Both the position numbers and the translations under genes were made by a program. 64,000 nucleotides of DNA from contig NZ_QAOX01000006.1 of assembly GCF_003050935.1 (NCBI RefSeq), positions 1 to 64,000 of the forward strand. The letters run 5' to 3'. The first letter of the stretch is position 1. Every line of letters starts with the position of its first letter. Below, piece after piece: positions 54,943 through 63,497 of the stretch. The notes beneath the pieces are model-generated. The model saw only the letters and a program-made list of their open reading frames with translations, did no database searches and was not told the DNA's origin. Origin of the DNA: Luteibacter sp. OK325 (GTDB taxonomy: Bacteria > Pseudomonadota > Gammaproteobacteria > Xanthomonadales > Rhodanobacteraceae).

Positions 54943-56766
54943 TTACCCACGTGCCTCGGTCAGATACGGCGAATCCGGAATATCTCCCGTGTCGCCCATG
55001 AATACGCAATTGCGCCCTGCCCGCTTCGCGCGATAAAGCGCCGCATCCGCCACGACGAGCAACCGGTGCAGCTCGAAGCCGCACTGCAACGTGGACGAGA
55101 CGCCGAAGCTCGCCGTCACCGCCAGTTCGGGACGCGCCTGTGTTGCCGAGGTCGCCGAGATCGACAGACGCAATTGTTCGGCGCGCGCTCGCGCCTGCGC
55201 GGGGCTGCAATCGGGCAGGAGGATCGCGAACTCTTCGCCACCGAGCCGGCCGAACACATCGCAGGCATGCAGTGCGCGGTGACAGACGTCGACGGCACGC
55301 TTGAGTACTTCGTCACCCACGGCGTGGCCGTAGGTATCGTTGACATTCTTGAAGTGATCCAGGTCGAACAGGATCACGCACAGGCCGCGGTCGGAGCGTG
55401 CGCCATAAGCGAGCACGCGGTCGGCCTGCTCCACGAAATGTTCGCGGTTGCAGATGCCGGTGAGGCCGTCGCGACGCGCGAGCTTCATGAAACGCATCTG
55501 TGAACGACGCAGCCAGAGCACCAGCCATGCGATGGCGAGCAGGCACAGGCCGAGGATGAAAATGTACAGACGTCCCGTCTCGACCTCCTTGCGGTCGAGC
55601 ACGCCATTAAGGCGCAGGATCTCGTTCTGCTTGTTGAGCGCTTCGACCTCGGCCTTGCGCGCCACCAACTGCTGGTCGACGATCTGGAAAGCCAGGCTGC
55701 GCGCGCTCAGGTCGTTAAGGTAGGCCTTGTCGGCGGCCATGTACTGCTCGTGGTAACTGAGCGCCGCGGTTGCATTACCCAGGCGTTCCTCGACCTGGTA
55801 AAGCACTTCGTAGGCTGCACGCCGCGGATCGGTGAACTCGCCCTGGATAGAGTCGGCGAGTGCGGAAATGCCGTAGCGTCGGGCGTTCGGCAAGTCGCCC
55901 AGCTTGAGGTAAGCCTGCGCAAGGAGCCCATCGAACTCGGCAAGCGTGGTCGGGTAATGCAAGGCGCGAAGTGCGTCGCGATTAGCCACCAGGATCTTCA
56001 CCGCTTCGTCCGGATGGCCATTGGCCACGTGGAATGCGGCGATGTCGGACCGCATGGCGTCGGCGAAGACTTCATCACCGCTTCCGACACAGGAGTCGAT
56101 GGCGTTCTGGTAAATGGGATCGAGTGTGTGCAACCGGCCGCCTTCGCGGCGGGCACGCAGGAGATGTTGGGCCCCTTTGCAGATGGTCTCGCCCGGCGGC
56201 GGGTTGTCCATCATCTGCTGCGCATACGCCTCCGCCTGATCGAACTGCCCCGCAGTACTAAGCATCTGCGACGCTTCACCGAGCGCCTGGAAGCGGGCCT
56301 TGCGGTCGCGGATGGAGGGCAACATGTCTTGCAATTGGGTCAGCCGCGTGAAGGCCTCTTCGTAGCGATGACCGATACCGAGCAGGTTGATCAGCGTCGC
56401 CGTGGCGCGCGCGCGCAATACGTTGCTGCTCGATGTGTCCGCCACCGCGTCGAGCTCCGCCTTGCCCGTCCCGTAGTCGCCCACCCAGGTGGCCCGCCAA
56501 CCGCGAAGGAAATGGAACAGCGACTTCTGCTCCCCGTCGAGTTCCGTCTCCCTCGCGCCGATCTCGTCGAGCAGCCGGGTGAACTGGCCGAGGTCGACGA
56601 TCTTGATTGCGTCGGCCTGAGCCAGCATCGCGCCAAGATCGGCATGGTTCCCGGAAGCGGGGGACGGCATCGGCCCCGACAACCTGGGCGCCGCCAGCGT
56701 GATCGTTGCCGTGCTCGTGAAAACGAGCAGAGCGAGGATCAGGCCAAAGCGGACGCCGACATTCAT
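54943..56766 (-). CDS. TPR-transmembrane-GGDEF diguanylate cyclase
   Basis: A 607-residue protein with a signal anchor or signal peptide (to about residue 28). A helical periplasmic part of TPR-like repeats (about 60-370) leads through a coiled coil and one membrane helix (about 405-427) to a GGDEF domain. The active site GRLGGEEF is intact, but the I-site Arg is replaced (HACD), so product inhibition is probably lost. The ATG at 56766 lies four bases after the stop of the small acidic-tailed gene, so the two form an operon. TPR periplasmic domains often bind peptides or proteins; the ligand here is unknown. Confidence 0.92.
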   Translation of the reverse strand: MNVGVRFGLILALLVFTSTATITLAAPRLSGPMPSPASGNHADLGAMLAQADAIKIVDLGQFTRLLDEIGARETELDGEQKSLFHFLRGWRATWVGDYGTGKAELDAVADTSSSNVLRARATATLINLLGIGHRYEEAFTRLTQLQDMLPSIRDRKARFQALGEASQMLSTAGQFDQAEAYAQQMMDNPPPGETICKGAQHLLRARREGGRLHTLDPIYQNAIDSCVGSGDEVFADAMRSDIAAFHVANGHPDEAVKILVANRDALRALHYPTTLAEFDGLLAQAYLKLGDLPNARRYGISALADSIQGEFTDPRRAAYEVLYQVEERLGNATAALSYHEQYMAADKAYLNDLSARSLAFQIVDQQLVARKAEVEALNKQNEILRLNGVLDRKEVETGRLYIFILGLCLLAIAWLVLWLRRSQMRFMKLARRDGLTGICNREHFVEQADRVLAYGARSDRGLCVILFDLDHFKNVNDTYGHAVGDEVLKRAVDVCHRALHACDVFGRLGGEEFAILLPDCSPAQARARAEQLRLSISATSATQARPELAVTASFGVSSTLQCGFELHRLLVVADAALYRAKRAGRNCVFMGDTGDIPDSPYLTEARG

Positions 56767-56770
56767 GCGG

Positions 56771-57061
56771 TCAGTGCCGGAGAGCGGGAGCAGGCGGCTT
56801 GGGGCCACGACGTGGCGATTTCTTGCCTTCCTCGTCGTCCTCGTCCTCGTCGTCTTCTTCCTCTTCCGGCTCTTCCTTTTCCCGCTGGGGGCCAGGCATC
56901 TGGCCGATGAAGTAGATGTTCTGCTCCGCCTGGGCCTGAAGTGCCGTCACAGCCTCACCCATGCCTGCCTCGCTAACGAGGGCGGCAAGCGTCTCGGCGG
57001 ACGCGTAGCGCAGCGACGCGTCTTGACCAAGACGCGCCAGAAATTCGATGACGCTCCCCAT
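56771..57061 (-). CDS. small acidic-tailed protein, possibly a peptide precursor
   Basis: A 96-residue protein of two halves. Residues 1-55 form a helical domain (MGSVIEFLARLGQDASLRYA, then TLAALVSEAGMGEAVTALQ). A short uncharged stretch YFIGQMPGPQ leads to a strongly acidic run of Glu and Asp (about residues 66-80) and a basic Pro-rich end. It has no signal peptide. The helical start resembles leader regions of some ribosomal peptide precursors (Nif11-like), though I cannot confirm this. It is four bases upstream of the TPR-GGDEF gene. ATG 57061 is chosen; the frame extends 50 codons upstream without coding character. Confidence 0.68.
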   Translation of the reverse strand: MGSVIEFLARLGQDASLRYASAETLAALVSEAGMGEAVTALQAQAEQNIYFIGQMPGPQREKEEPEEEEDDEDEDDEEGKKSPRRGPKPPAPALRH

Positions 57062-57441
57062 CCACTCATCCCGTGAGCACAGAGGACCAACCCCTGGCCC
57101 GAACTGGCGAATCCTCCCCTTGAGGCCGCCGTGCCGTGGATGATAGCGGTATGGGTCCCGGGGTTGAAGTAGGCCAGTCGGCTGGGATCGTTTGGCTGAA
57201 GCCCCTGCCACGGGCCTGCAATGTCCGGCGTAACCCCCGGGGAAACTCCCGGTAACGATGCTCCGATACCGTCACTCCGCTCAGCACGTAGCGGTGTGGG
57301 CAGGCTCCGAACCGGGTGGCAGGGGAGACACGCCATCCGCGCGCTGAAAACGATCGTCGATAAATGTCGAAGGCCGCCGCCCTCGACATAGCTTCATGGC
57401 GGGCGCGATGTTGCGCCGAAAATCAACTACTGAGGTATCGC
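57062..57441. other. divergent intergenic region
   Basis: This 380-bp region separates the small acidic-protein gene from the YVTN gene and must hold both promoters. The only structure I see is an inverted repeat ATGTCGA (57364-57370) and TCGACAT (57383-57389), a possible operator. No gene is supported; open frames here lack start signals and family features. Confidence 0.5.
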
Positions 57442-58401
57442 ATGATGAACAAGAACATGACGCGCTGCGCCCTTCCCCTCCTGATGGCGGTCGTGGCCCT
57501 GCCTGCTGCTGCATTCAACAAGAATGCCTATGTGGTGAACCAGGCCGACAATACGGTCTCGGTGATCGACACCACCAACAACAGGGTGACGGCTACGATT
57601 CCGGTGGGCGGCAACCCGCAGGGTATCGCCGTCAGCCCGAACGGTGCCGAGGTGTATGTCACCAATGGCAACGACAATACCGTCTCCGTCATCAAGGCGG
57701 CCACCAACGCCGTCGTGGCGTCGGTGCCGGTTGGCGGCTTCCCGTTCGGCGTGACCGTCAGCCCGGATGGACGGAATGTCTACGTCGCCAACGCCAACGA
57801 CAGCACGGTGTCCGTTATCGATTCGGCCAGGAACACGGTCGTTGCTTCGGTGGATGTCGGCTTCCTGCCGTTCAATGTGGCGACCGGCCCCTCCGGCAAG
57901 TTCCTGTATACGTCCAACTTTGGCGACAACACGGTCTCAGTCGTCGACACCGCTACCAAGGCCGTGGTGGCCACGGTTCCGGTCGGTGCGGCGCCGAACG
58001 GCATTGACGTGGGTCCGCTGGGCGCTCGCGTCTACGTCGCCAATGGCGGCTCCAACAATGTCTCCGTCATCGACGCGTTCACCAACCAGGTGAAGTCCAC
58101 GATCGCCGCCGGTAACGGTGCCGGTGCGGTGGTGACCAGCCCGATCGGCCTGCCGGTCTATGTTTCCAATCTCGCCGACTCCACCGTATCGGTGATCAAC
58201 CCGCTCAACAGCGCCGTCATCGCCACGGTGCCGGTGGGTTCTGCGCCCGGTCCGCTGGCCGTGAGCAGCAAGCTCGGCCGCGTGTATGTCACGAACTCCG
58301 GCTCCCACTCGGTTTCCGTGATCAATCCGTTCACTAACAAGGTGATCGCCACGGTCGACGTGGGCAACTTCCCGGCCGCCGTTGCTACCCAGCCGGAATA
58401 A
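57442..58401 (+). CDS. exported YVTN beta-propeller protein
   Basis: A 319-residue exported protein made of seven YVTN repeats, each with a pattern like VYVTNGNDNTVSVI followed by VVASVPVGGFPFGV. A signal peptide (about residues 1-22, ending PAAA) precedes AFNKNAYVVN. Such propellers act as surface or periplasmic binding proteins, often of unknown ligand. GAGG precedes the ATG at 57442; a second ATG follows at once. A strong terminator lies 40 bp after the stop. Confidence 0.9.
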   Translation: MMNKNMTRCALPLLMAVVALPAAAFNKNAYVVNQADNTVSVIDTTNNRVTATIPVGGNPQGIAVSPNGAEVYVTNGNDNTVSVIKAATNAVVASVPVGGFPFGVTVSPDGRNVYVANANDSTVSVIDSARNTVVASVDVGFLPFNVATGPSGKFLYTSNFGDNTVSVVDTATKAVVATVPVGAAPNGIDVGPLGARVYVANGGSNNVSVIDAFTNQVKSTIAAGNGAGAVVTSPIGLPVYVSNLADSTVSVINPLNSAVIATVPVGSAPGPLAVSSKLGRVYVTNSGSHSVSVINPFTNKVIATVDVGNFPAAVATQPE

Positions 58402-58444
58402 CGAACCTGCCGCCTGTCCAGGCGGCCATGGTGAGGAAGGAACG

Positions 58445-58475
58445 AAAACGGCCACCTCTTCGAGGTGGCCGTTTT
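58445..58475. terminator. bidirectional intrinsic terminator
   Basis: Arms of 14 bases (AAAACGGCCACCTC and GAGGTGGCCGTTTT) around TTC. A/T tracts at both ends let it serve the convergent YVTN and transporter genes. Confidence 0.92.
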
Positions 58476-58503
58476 ACTTCCAGGCGTGCCGATAGCTCCC
58501 TAA

Positions 58504-60135
58504 CTAAAGCAGCGCCGCCGCCTTCTGCAAGGCAATCCACACACCAATCAGGAACGGAATACCCACTGCCAGCCAGGCCAACACACCGACCGCACCGAAC
58601 GGCCCGCGCGCCGCGGCGGCGAGGCTGGCATCGGAAGCCTGCACCTCATGCTGCAGCGAGCGCTCACGCTTCAGCTCTTCCTCGGTCATGTGGTACTTCG
58701 GATCGACCGGGCGGACCAGCAGGTTGCAGATCAGGCCGATCAGCAGCAGGCCGGCGAGGATGTACAGCGTGCGATCGTAAACGAGGTTCTTCGCCACGCC
58801 GGCGCCGAGCTGCGCTTCACGAATGCCGGCGATGAGGACCGGACCGACCACACCGGCGACCGACCAGGCAGTCAGCAGCCGGCCATGGATGGCGCCGACC
58901 ATCTGCGTGCCGAACATGTCCGCCAGGTACGCAGGCACGGTGGCGAAGCCGCCGCCGTACATCGACAGGATCACGCAGACAGTGATGACGAACATGGCGG
59001 CCATGCCCAGATGGCCAAGCGTCGGCAGCAGGCAGTACAGAATGATGCCGAGGATGAAGAAAACACAGTAAGTGAACCGGCGGCCGAGGAAATCCGACGC
59101 CGAGGCCCAGGCCAGGCGGCCGGCGGAATTGAACAGACTGATGAGGCCGACCAGACCCGCGGCGGCCGCGGCAATGGCGGTCTTCTGCGCGGCGGTGAGC
59201 GCCGTACCCGGGTCGACACCGAGAAGCCCTGCACCGAACACGTCCTGCAGCATCGGACTGGCCATGGACAGCACGCCGATACCTGCGGTCACGTTCATGC
59301 ACAGCACGCCCCAGATCAGCCAGAACTGCGGGGTCTTCCAGGCGCGATCCAGATGCACATGACCGTGGCTGATCATCGGTCGCTTGGACAGGTCCGCCGT
59401 GGCCACCTGGTAACCCACCGGCTTCCAGCCGTTCGGGGTGACACGGAAGCCGAAGGCGCCCAGTGACATCGCCACGAAGTAGATCACGCCCATGACAATG
59501 AGCGTGGTCGACACGCCCGGGATCTCGCCGTTCTTGAACACCTCCATGAGCTTCACGGCGATCGGCGCACCGATCATCGCGCCGCCGCCATAACCCATGA
59601 TGGCGAAGCCCGTGGCGAGTCCACGGCGGTCGGGAAACCATTTGATCAGCGTCGACACGGGCGTGATGTAACCCAGCCCCTGCCCTACGCCGCCTAGCAA
59701 TCCGCAGCCGAGGTAGACCAGCCACAGCTGGTGAATCGAGACGCCGATGCCGCCGAGCACCAGGCCGCCGCCCCAGCAGCACGCCGCGATGAAGCCGGCC
59801 TTGCGCGGGCCCGCATGCTCGAGCCAGCCGCCCCAGATCGCCGCGGCGAGACCAAGCATCGCGATAAAGGTTTCAAAGATGTGGTTGACCGAGGGAACGG
59901 TCCAGTTACAGGTGGTGGTCGTGAGCTGGTCAAGGAAACCCTGACTGGCACAGACGGCGGCATCGGCCCCGGGTACCAGCTTGGTCATCGGCAGCCAGAA
60001 CACCGAGAACCCGTAGGCCATGCCGATACACAGGTGGATGGCAAGGGCCGCGGGCGGCACCAGCCAGCGGTTGAACTTCGGACCCGCAATCGTACGTTCC
60101 CGGGCCAGCAAGCCGGCCGTCTCGTTCCCCGCCAT
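58504..60135 (-). CDS. MFS transporter, OFA (oxalate/formate antiporter-like) family
   Basis: A 543-residue inner-membrane protein with about 12 to 14 predicted helices. Features of the OFA family are the start FNRWLVPPAALAIHLCIGMAYGFSVFWLP, the loop GYITPVSTLIKWFPDRRGLATG and GRLAWASASDFLGRR. An extended first periplasmic loop (about residues 55-85) and a C-terminal extra helix are present. The likely substrate is a small organic acid; oxalate or formate is the family name, not shown here. The ATG at 60135 follows AGGGG. It is close to the AraC gene but separated by 79 bp. Confidence 0.92.
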   Translation of the reverse strand: MAGNETAGLLARERTIAGPKFNRWLVPPAALAIHLCIGMAYGFSVFWLPMTKLVPGADAAVCASQGFLDQLTTTTCNWTVPSVNHIFETFIAMLGLAAAIWGGWLEHAGPRKAGFIAACCWGGGLVLGGIGVSIHQLWLVYLGCGLLGGVGQGLGYITPVSTLIKWFPDRRGLATGFAIMGYGGGAMIGAPIAVKLMEVFKNGEIPGVSTTLIVMGVIYFVAMSLGAFGFRVTPNGWKPVGYQVATADLSKRPMISHGHVHLDRAWKTPQFWLIWGVLCMNVTAGIGVLSMASPMLQDVFGAGLLGVDPGTALTAAQKTAIAAAAAGLVGLISLFNSAGRLAWASASDFLGRRFTYCVFFILGIILYCLLPTLGHLGMAAMFVITVCVILSMYGGGFATVPAYLADMFGTQMVGAIHGRLLTAWSVAGVVGPVLIAGIREAQLGAGVAKNLVYDRTLYILAGLLLIGLICNLLVRPVDPKYHMTEEELKRERSLQHEVQASDASLAAAARGPFGAVGVLAWLAVGIPFLIGVWIALQKAAALL

Positions 60136-60214
60136 TTTTTTCCCCTGCCATTGAGTGGTACTACCCGGATCGCATCTTAGGCAGGTTTTCGCCCGGCGCC
60201 ACCCTACGTTGGTC

Positions 60215-60571
60215 TTATGGGGGGAATGTGACAGCGCGTTCCCTGCGGCGCCACTCACCCGGGGGCGTATCGAAGGCGCGGCGGAAACGGCGGGTGAAGT
60301 GGGCCTGGTCGGCGAGGCCACAGCGCACCGCGATGTCGCTCAATGCATCGTCCGTGGCGAGCATCAGCTCGCAGGCGCGCTCGAGACGACGCGTCAGCAC
60401 ATAGGCGTGAGGCGTGCTGCCGAAGCTGGCCTTGAAGGCGCGGAAGAAATACGACTCGCTGTAGCCGATGGAAGAAGCAAGCTCGGAGATCGCGAGGCGA
60501 CGGCCGAGGTGGGCGTCGATGAAACGTTGCAGGCGCTCACGCGCCCAGGGGGGAAGACGACTTTCGTTCAT
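60215..60571 (-). CDS. AraC-type HTH regulator, DNA-binding domain only
   Basis: A 118-residue protein consisting of the AraC double helix-turn-helix (LAISELASSIGYSESYFFRAFKASFG, then ALSDIAVRCGLADQAHFTRRFRRAF). No ligand domain is present, so it resembles SoxS/MarA-sized regulators that are controlled by abundance. The ATG at 60571 overlaps the Ohr stop as ATGA, so it is coupled to the reductase-peroxidase genes and may be their activator. Confidence 0.9.
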   Translation of the reverse strand: MNESRLPPWARERLQRFIDAHLGRRLAISELASSIGYSESYFFRAFKASFGSTPHAYVLTRRLERACELMLATDDALSDIAVRCGLADQAHFTRRFRRAFDTPPGEWRRRERAVTFPP

Positions 60572-61059
60572 AGCTCTAATGAAATGATGCACTCGATGCC
60601 CTGGCGGGCCATCTTGGCGTAGGGACAGATACGTTCGGTGTCGCGGACCAGCTCTTCCGCCACGGCACGGTCGACGCCAGGCATGGCGATACGGACGCTC
60701 GCGACCAGGGTGAAAAGCCCGTCCATGGGGTCGCGGCCGAAGCTCACCGACGCCGTGACCTGCACGTTGGGAATCGGCACACCGGCACGAGCGGCAAGCA
60801 GGCACAGGGCGCCGTGGAAGCACGCCGCGAAGCCGGCGGCGAACAGCTCTTCGGGATTCGTGCCGCCGCCCGGGCCACCGAGCTGGCGTGGCATGCGCAA
60901 CTTCAGGTCCAGCGTGCCGTCGCGCGAGCGGGCCACGCCCGATGCGCGGCCATGCGCCGCCTCCCCGCCCGAGACGCATACCGTGGCGGTGTACAGCGGC
61001 GCGAAGTCGGAACCGGTATAGCGGTCGAGGAACGTTACGGGAGGACGCGTCGGTGTCAT
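60568..61059 (-). CDS. Ohr/OsmC-type organic hydroperoxide resistance protein
   Basis: A 163-residue Ohr-like thiol peroxidase. Reactive cysteines are Cys80 (GFAACFHGALCL) and Cys145 (TERICPYAKMARQ); the arrangement GPGGGTNPEELFAAGFAAC is typical of Ohr. It reduces organic hydroperoxides in the cytoplasm. ATG 61059 (MTPTRPPV) chosen; the longer frame is a shadow. It lies 22 bp after the NmrA-like gene and overlaps the AraC gene. Confidence 0.92.
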   Translation of the reverse strand: MTPTRPPVTFLDRYTGSDFAPLYTATVCVSGGEAAHGRASGVARSRDGTLDLKLRMPRQLGGPGGGTNPEELFAAGFAACFHGALCLLAARAGVPIPNVQVTASVSFGRDPMDGLFTLVASVRIAMPGVDRAVAEELVRDTERICPYAKMARQGIECIISLEL

Positions 61060-61081
61060 GGGCAGGGTGTCGGGTGGCACC

Positions 61082-61852
61082 TTATGCGGCCGACCCGGCC
61101 TTCGCGAACTTCGACTGCCGGAGCCAGGTCTCGAAGTCGATCTTGCCGAGCTTCGCGCCCGGACCCGACACCAGTGAATCGGGCTCCAGCACCGTGCCGA
61201 AATACAAGGCCTTGGGATCGGGAATGACCTGGCGCGGATCCTTGATGGCGGCGAGGAAACGCTGGACCAGGTCGGCCATGCGGACTTTGTCCGGACCACC
61301 GATCTCGATGATGCCGTTGACCGGCGCACCCACCGTCGCGGCCGTCATCGCATCGGCGACATCTTCGGAGGCGATCGGCTGCATGTTGCCGGTCGACAGG
61401 TGCACGGATTCGCCCTTCGCGCTCGCCTGGACGATACCGTCGAGGAACTCAAAGAACTGCGTCGAACGAACGATGGTGTATGGCACGCCGGAATCACGAA
61501 TCGCCTTTTCCTGCGCGACCTTCGCGCGCAGGTAGCCGCTATCGGGCAAACGGTCAGTGCCGACCACGGAAAGGGCGACATGGTGCTTCACGCTGGCTTT
61601 CACTTCGGCAGCGGCCATGTTGCGACCGGTCGTCTGGAAGAACTCGAGTACATCATTATCGGCGAACGACGGCGAGTTGCTGAGATCGAGCACGGTGTCG
61701 ACGCCAGCCATGGCCGCGTCGAGACCTTCGCCGGTCATCGTGTTGACGCCCGATGAGGGAGACGCCGGAATCGCTTCATGGCCGAGCGCACGCAAACGTG
61801 GAATCACTTTGCTGCCGATGAGCCCTGAGCCACCGATGACGAGAATTTTCAT
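61082..61852 (-). CDS. NmrA-like NAD(P)-binding reductase/epimerase
   Basis: A 256-residue atypical short-chain dehydrogenase of the NmrA/NAD(P)H-binding type. The N-terminal nucleotide-binding motif is ILVIGGSGLIGSKVIPRL. HVALSVVGTDRLPDSGYLRAK and PYTIVRSTQFFEF match the family of quinone-reductase-like or redox-sensing proteins. The ATG at 61852 follows GGAG. First gene of a probable operon with the Ohr-like peroxidase and AraC regulator. The substrate is unknown. Confidence 0.9.
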   Translation of the reverse strand: MKILVIGGSGLIGSKVIPRLRALGHEAIPASPSSGVNTMTGEGLDAAMAGVDTVLDLSNSPSFADNDVLEFFQTTGRNMAAAEVKASVKHHVALSVVGTDRLPDSGYLRAKVAQEKAIRDSGVPYTIVRSTQFFEFLDGIVQASAKGESVHLSTGNMQPIASEDVADAMTAATVGAPVNGIIEIGGPDKVRMADLVQRFLAAIKDPRQVIPDPKALYFGTVLEPDSLVSGPGAKLGKIDFETWLRQSKFAKAGSAA

Positions 61853-61956
61853 GGGGTATCTCCTGTTCGGACGGGGTGAGGAAACAGTAGGCTTGCTATA
61901 CGGTTGCCGGTAGAACCCTGGGCAGGACCACCGTGTTGCCAATCAGGCACCAATCG

Positions 61957-62979
61957 TCAGACCGCGCACGCGAGCATGTCGTCGAGCGCGGCGGCGACCG
62001 AAGGACTGCTGGCGCATTGCAGGTCCAGCGCACGCACCTGGGTGATCATGTAGTCGATGAACACGCGGATACGCGAGGGCAGCTGCTGGCGGCTGAGGTA
62101 ACAGATGTAGTGACCGCGATCGTCCGGCGCGTACTGTGGAAGACACGCCACCAGCCTGCCGCTGCGCAGGTGCTCGCATACCTGGTAGCCGGCCAGCTGC
62201 ACCAGGCCCTGGCCGTCGAGCGCCGCGTCCATCAGGAGGTCCGTATCGTTGAAGGTGAGCATGGCCTTGGGCAGCACCTTGTGCGGGTGTCCTTCGACCT
62301 TGAATTCCCACTCGTGCAGACGCCCTGACGCCATCCGGAAGTTAAGGCAGTGATGATCCGCCAGCTCGGCAACGTTCCGCGGAAGGCCATACCCGGCGGC
62401 ATAGGTCGGCGACGCACAGACGATCATCTGCATGGGAATCAGTTGCCGTGCGATCACCTGGCTGTCTTCCATCCGTCCGTTGCGGAACGAGACATCGATC
62501 TGGTCCGTCGTGAAATCGGCCATGTGGTCGTCAAGCAGGAGGTCCACGGCGATCTCCGGATAGAGGTCGCGAAAGCCACTCAGCAGCGGCGCGACGACCT
62601 TGCGACCGAAACCGACCGCCGAACTGATGCGAAGTTTGCCCCGTGGCGGCCCCTCTCGCAGTTCCTGCATGTCGGCCAGCGCCTGGGTGATGCGCTCGAC
62701 GCCGGGCTTGCAGTTCTCGAAGAAGATCTCGCCTTCGCGCGTGAGCGAGTTGCTCCGGGTGGTGCGAATGAACAGTCGCGCGCCCACCTGCCCTTCCAGT
62801 TTCTGCACGCTGCGACTGACCGCCGACCGGCCGATGCCGAGGCGGTCGGCGGCCTTGGCGAAACTGCCCTCGTTAACCACCGCGATGAAGGCGATAACAC
62901 CCGCGTAACTGGCGGAGAAGCTCGAGGCCAGTGCGTCTGCCGGCTCGGCAGCGGCGGGCCCTGGTAGGTTGATGGTCAT
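61957..62979 (-). CDS. LysR-family transcriptional regulator
   Basis: A 340-residue LysR regulator with an N-terminal extension of about 25 residues. A winged HTH follows (about 28-85; FIAVVNEGSFAKAADRLGIGRSAVSRSVQKLEG), then an effector domain. It resembles the CrgA-like branch that often controls adjacent oxidoreductases. Its ATG overlaps the stop of the sigma-region-4 gene (ATGA). It lies 104 bp upstream of the NmrA-like gene on the same strand, which it may regulate. Confidence 0.92.
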   Translation of the reverse strand: MTINLPGPAAAEPADALASSFSASYAGVIAFIAVVNEGSFAKAADRLGIGRSAVSRSVQKLEGQVGARLFIRTTRSNSLTREGEIFFENCKPGVERITQALADMQELREGPPRGKLRISSAVGFGRKVVAPLLSGFRDLYPEIAVDLLLDDHMADFTTDQIDVSFRNGRMEDSQVIARQLIPMQMIVCASPTYAAGYGLPRNVAELADHHCLNFRMASGRLHEWEFKVEGHPHKVLPKAMLTFNDTDLLMDAALDGQGLVQLAGYQVCEHLRSGRLVACLPQYAPDDRGHYICYLSRQQLPSRIRVFIDYMITQVRALDLQCASSPSVAAALDDMLACAV

Positions 62980-63215
62980 GACGTGCCTCCGCGTTCTTTT
63001 TGCTCGTGGCGGACGGACTGGATGTGGGTACGGGCTTGCTCGACCAGCTCGCGGCAGCGAAGGGCATCGCGGCGTATCAACACCGCGACATCCTCCACAC
63101 GCATGTCGAATACCTCGCTAAGGAGGAAGGCGACGCGTGCATCCGTAGGCAACTGGTCCAGTGACACCAGCAATCCCGCCCAGACCACATCGGGTGAGTC
63201 GTTTTGTTCGTCCAT
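62976..63215 (-). CDS. sigma-factor region 4-only protein or remnant
   Basis: A 79-residue protein matching only the C-terminal region 4 of an ECF sigma factor of SigJ/ECF41 type (LDQLPTDARVAFLLSEVFDMRVEDVAVLIRR, then CRELVEQARTH). Region 2 is absent; upstream of the ATG at 63215 lie REP elements. It overlaps the LysR start by four bases, which argues it is still translated. It is either a decayed sigma gene or a free-standing DNA-binding partner. ECF41 genes commonly sit near carboxymuconolactone-decarboxylase-like genes, as here. Confidence 0.72.
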   Translation of the reverse strand: MDEQNDSPDVVWAGLLVSLDQLPTDARVAFLLSEVFDMRVEDVAVLIRRDALRCRELVEQARTHIQSVRHEQKERGGTS

Positions 63216-63278
63216 ATCCAACAGACGCGGCAGCGCAGGAACTTGTGACGTGCCCGGGGAATGTTTTCGCGCCCCCAC

Positions 63279-63380
63279 TGTGGGAGCCGCTTCAGCGGCG
63301 ATAACCAGGTCGCCGCAACGCCGCAACGCCGGATCGCCGGATCGCCGGATCGCCGGATCGCCGATGAATCGGCTCCTACA
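63279..63380. repeat. REP pair with 8-bp tandem repeat
   Basis: A forward REP (63279-63302) and an inverted REP (about 63357-63380) flank four tandem copies of GCCGGATC at 63328-63359. The 8-mer run leads into the inverted palindrome and looks like slippage at its edge. Confidence 0.88.
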
Positions 63381-63497
63381 GATCCATTGGTGTCTCTCGC
63401 GCAACACGGTGGTCCCGCTGACGGATCTACCGGGCATCACCGGCCATGCCTAACCTTTGCCTCATCCCATCTTCCCAATCGCTAACGAGGCAATCAC

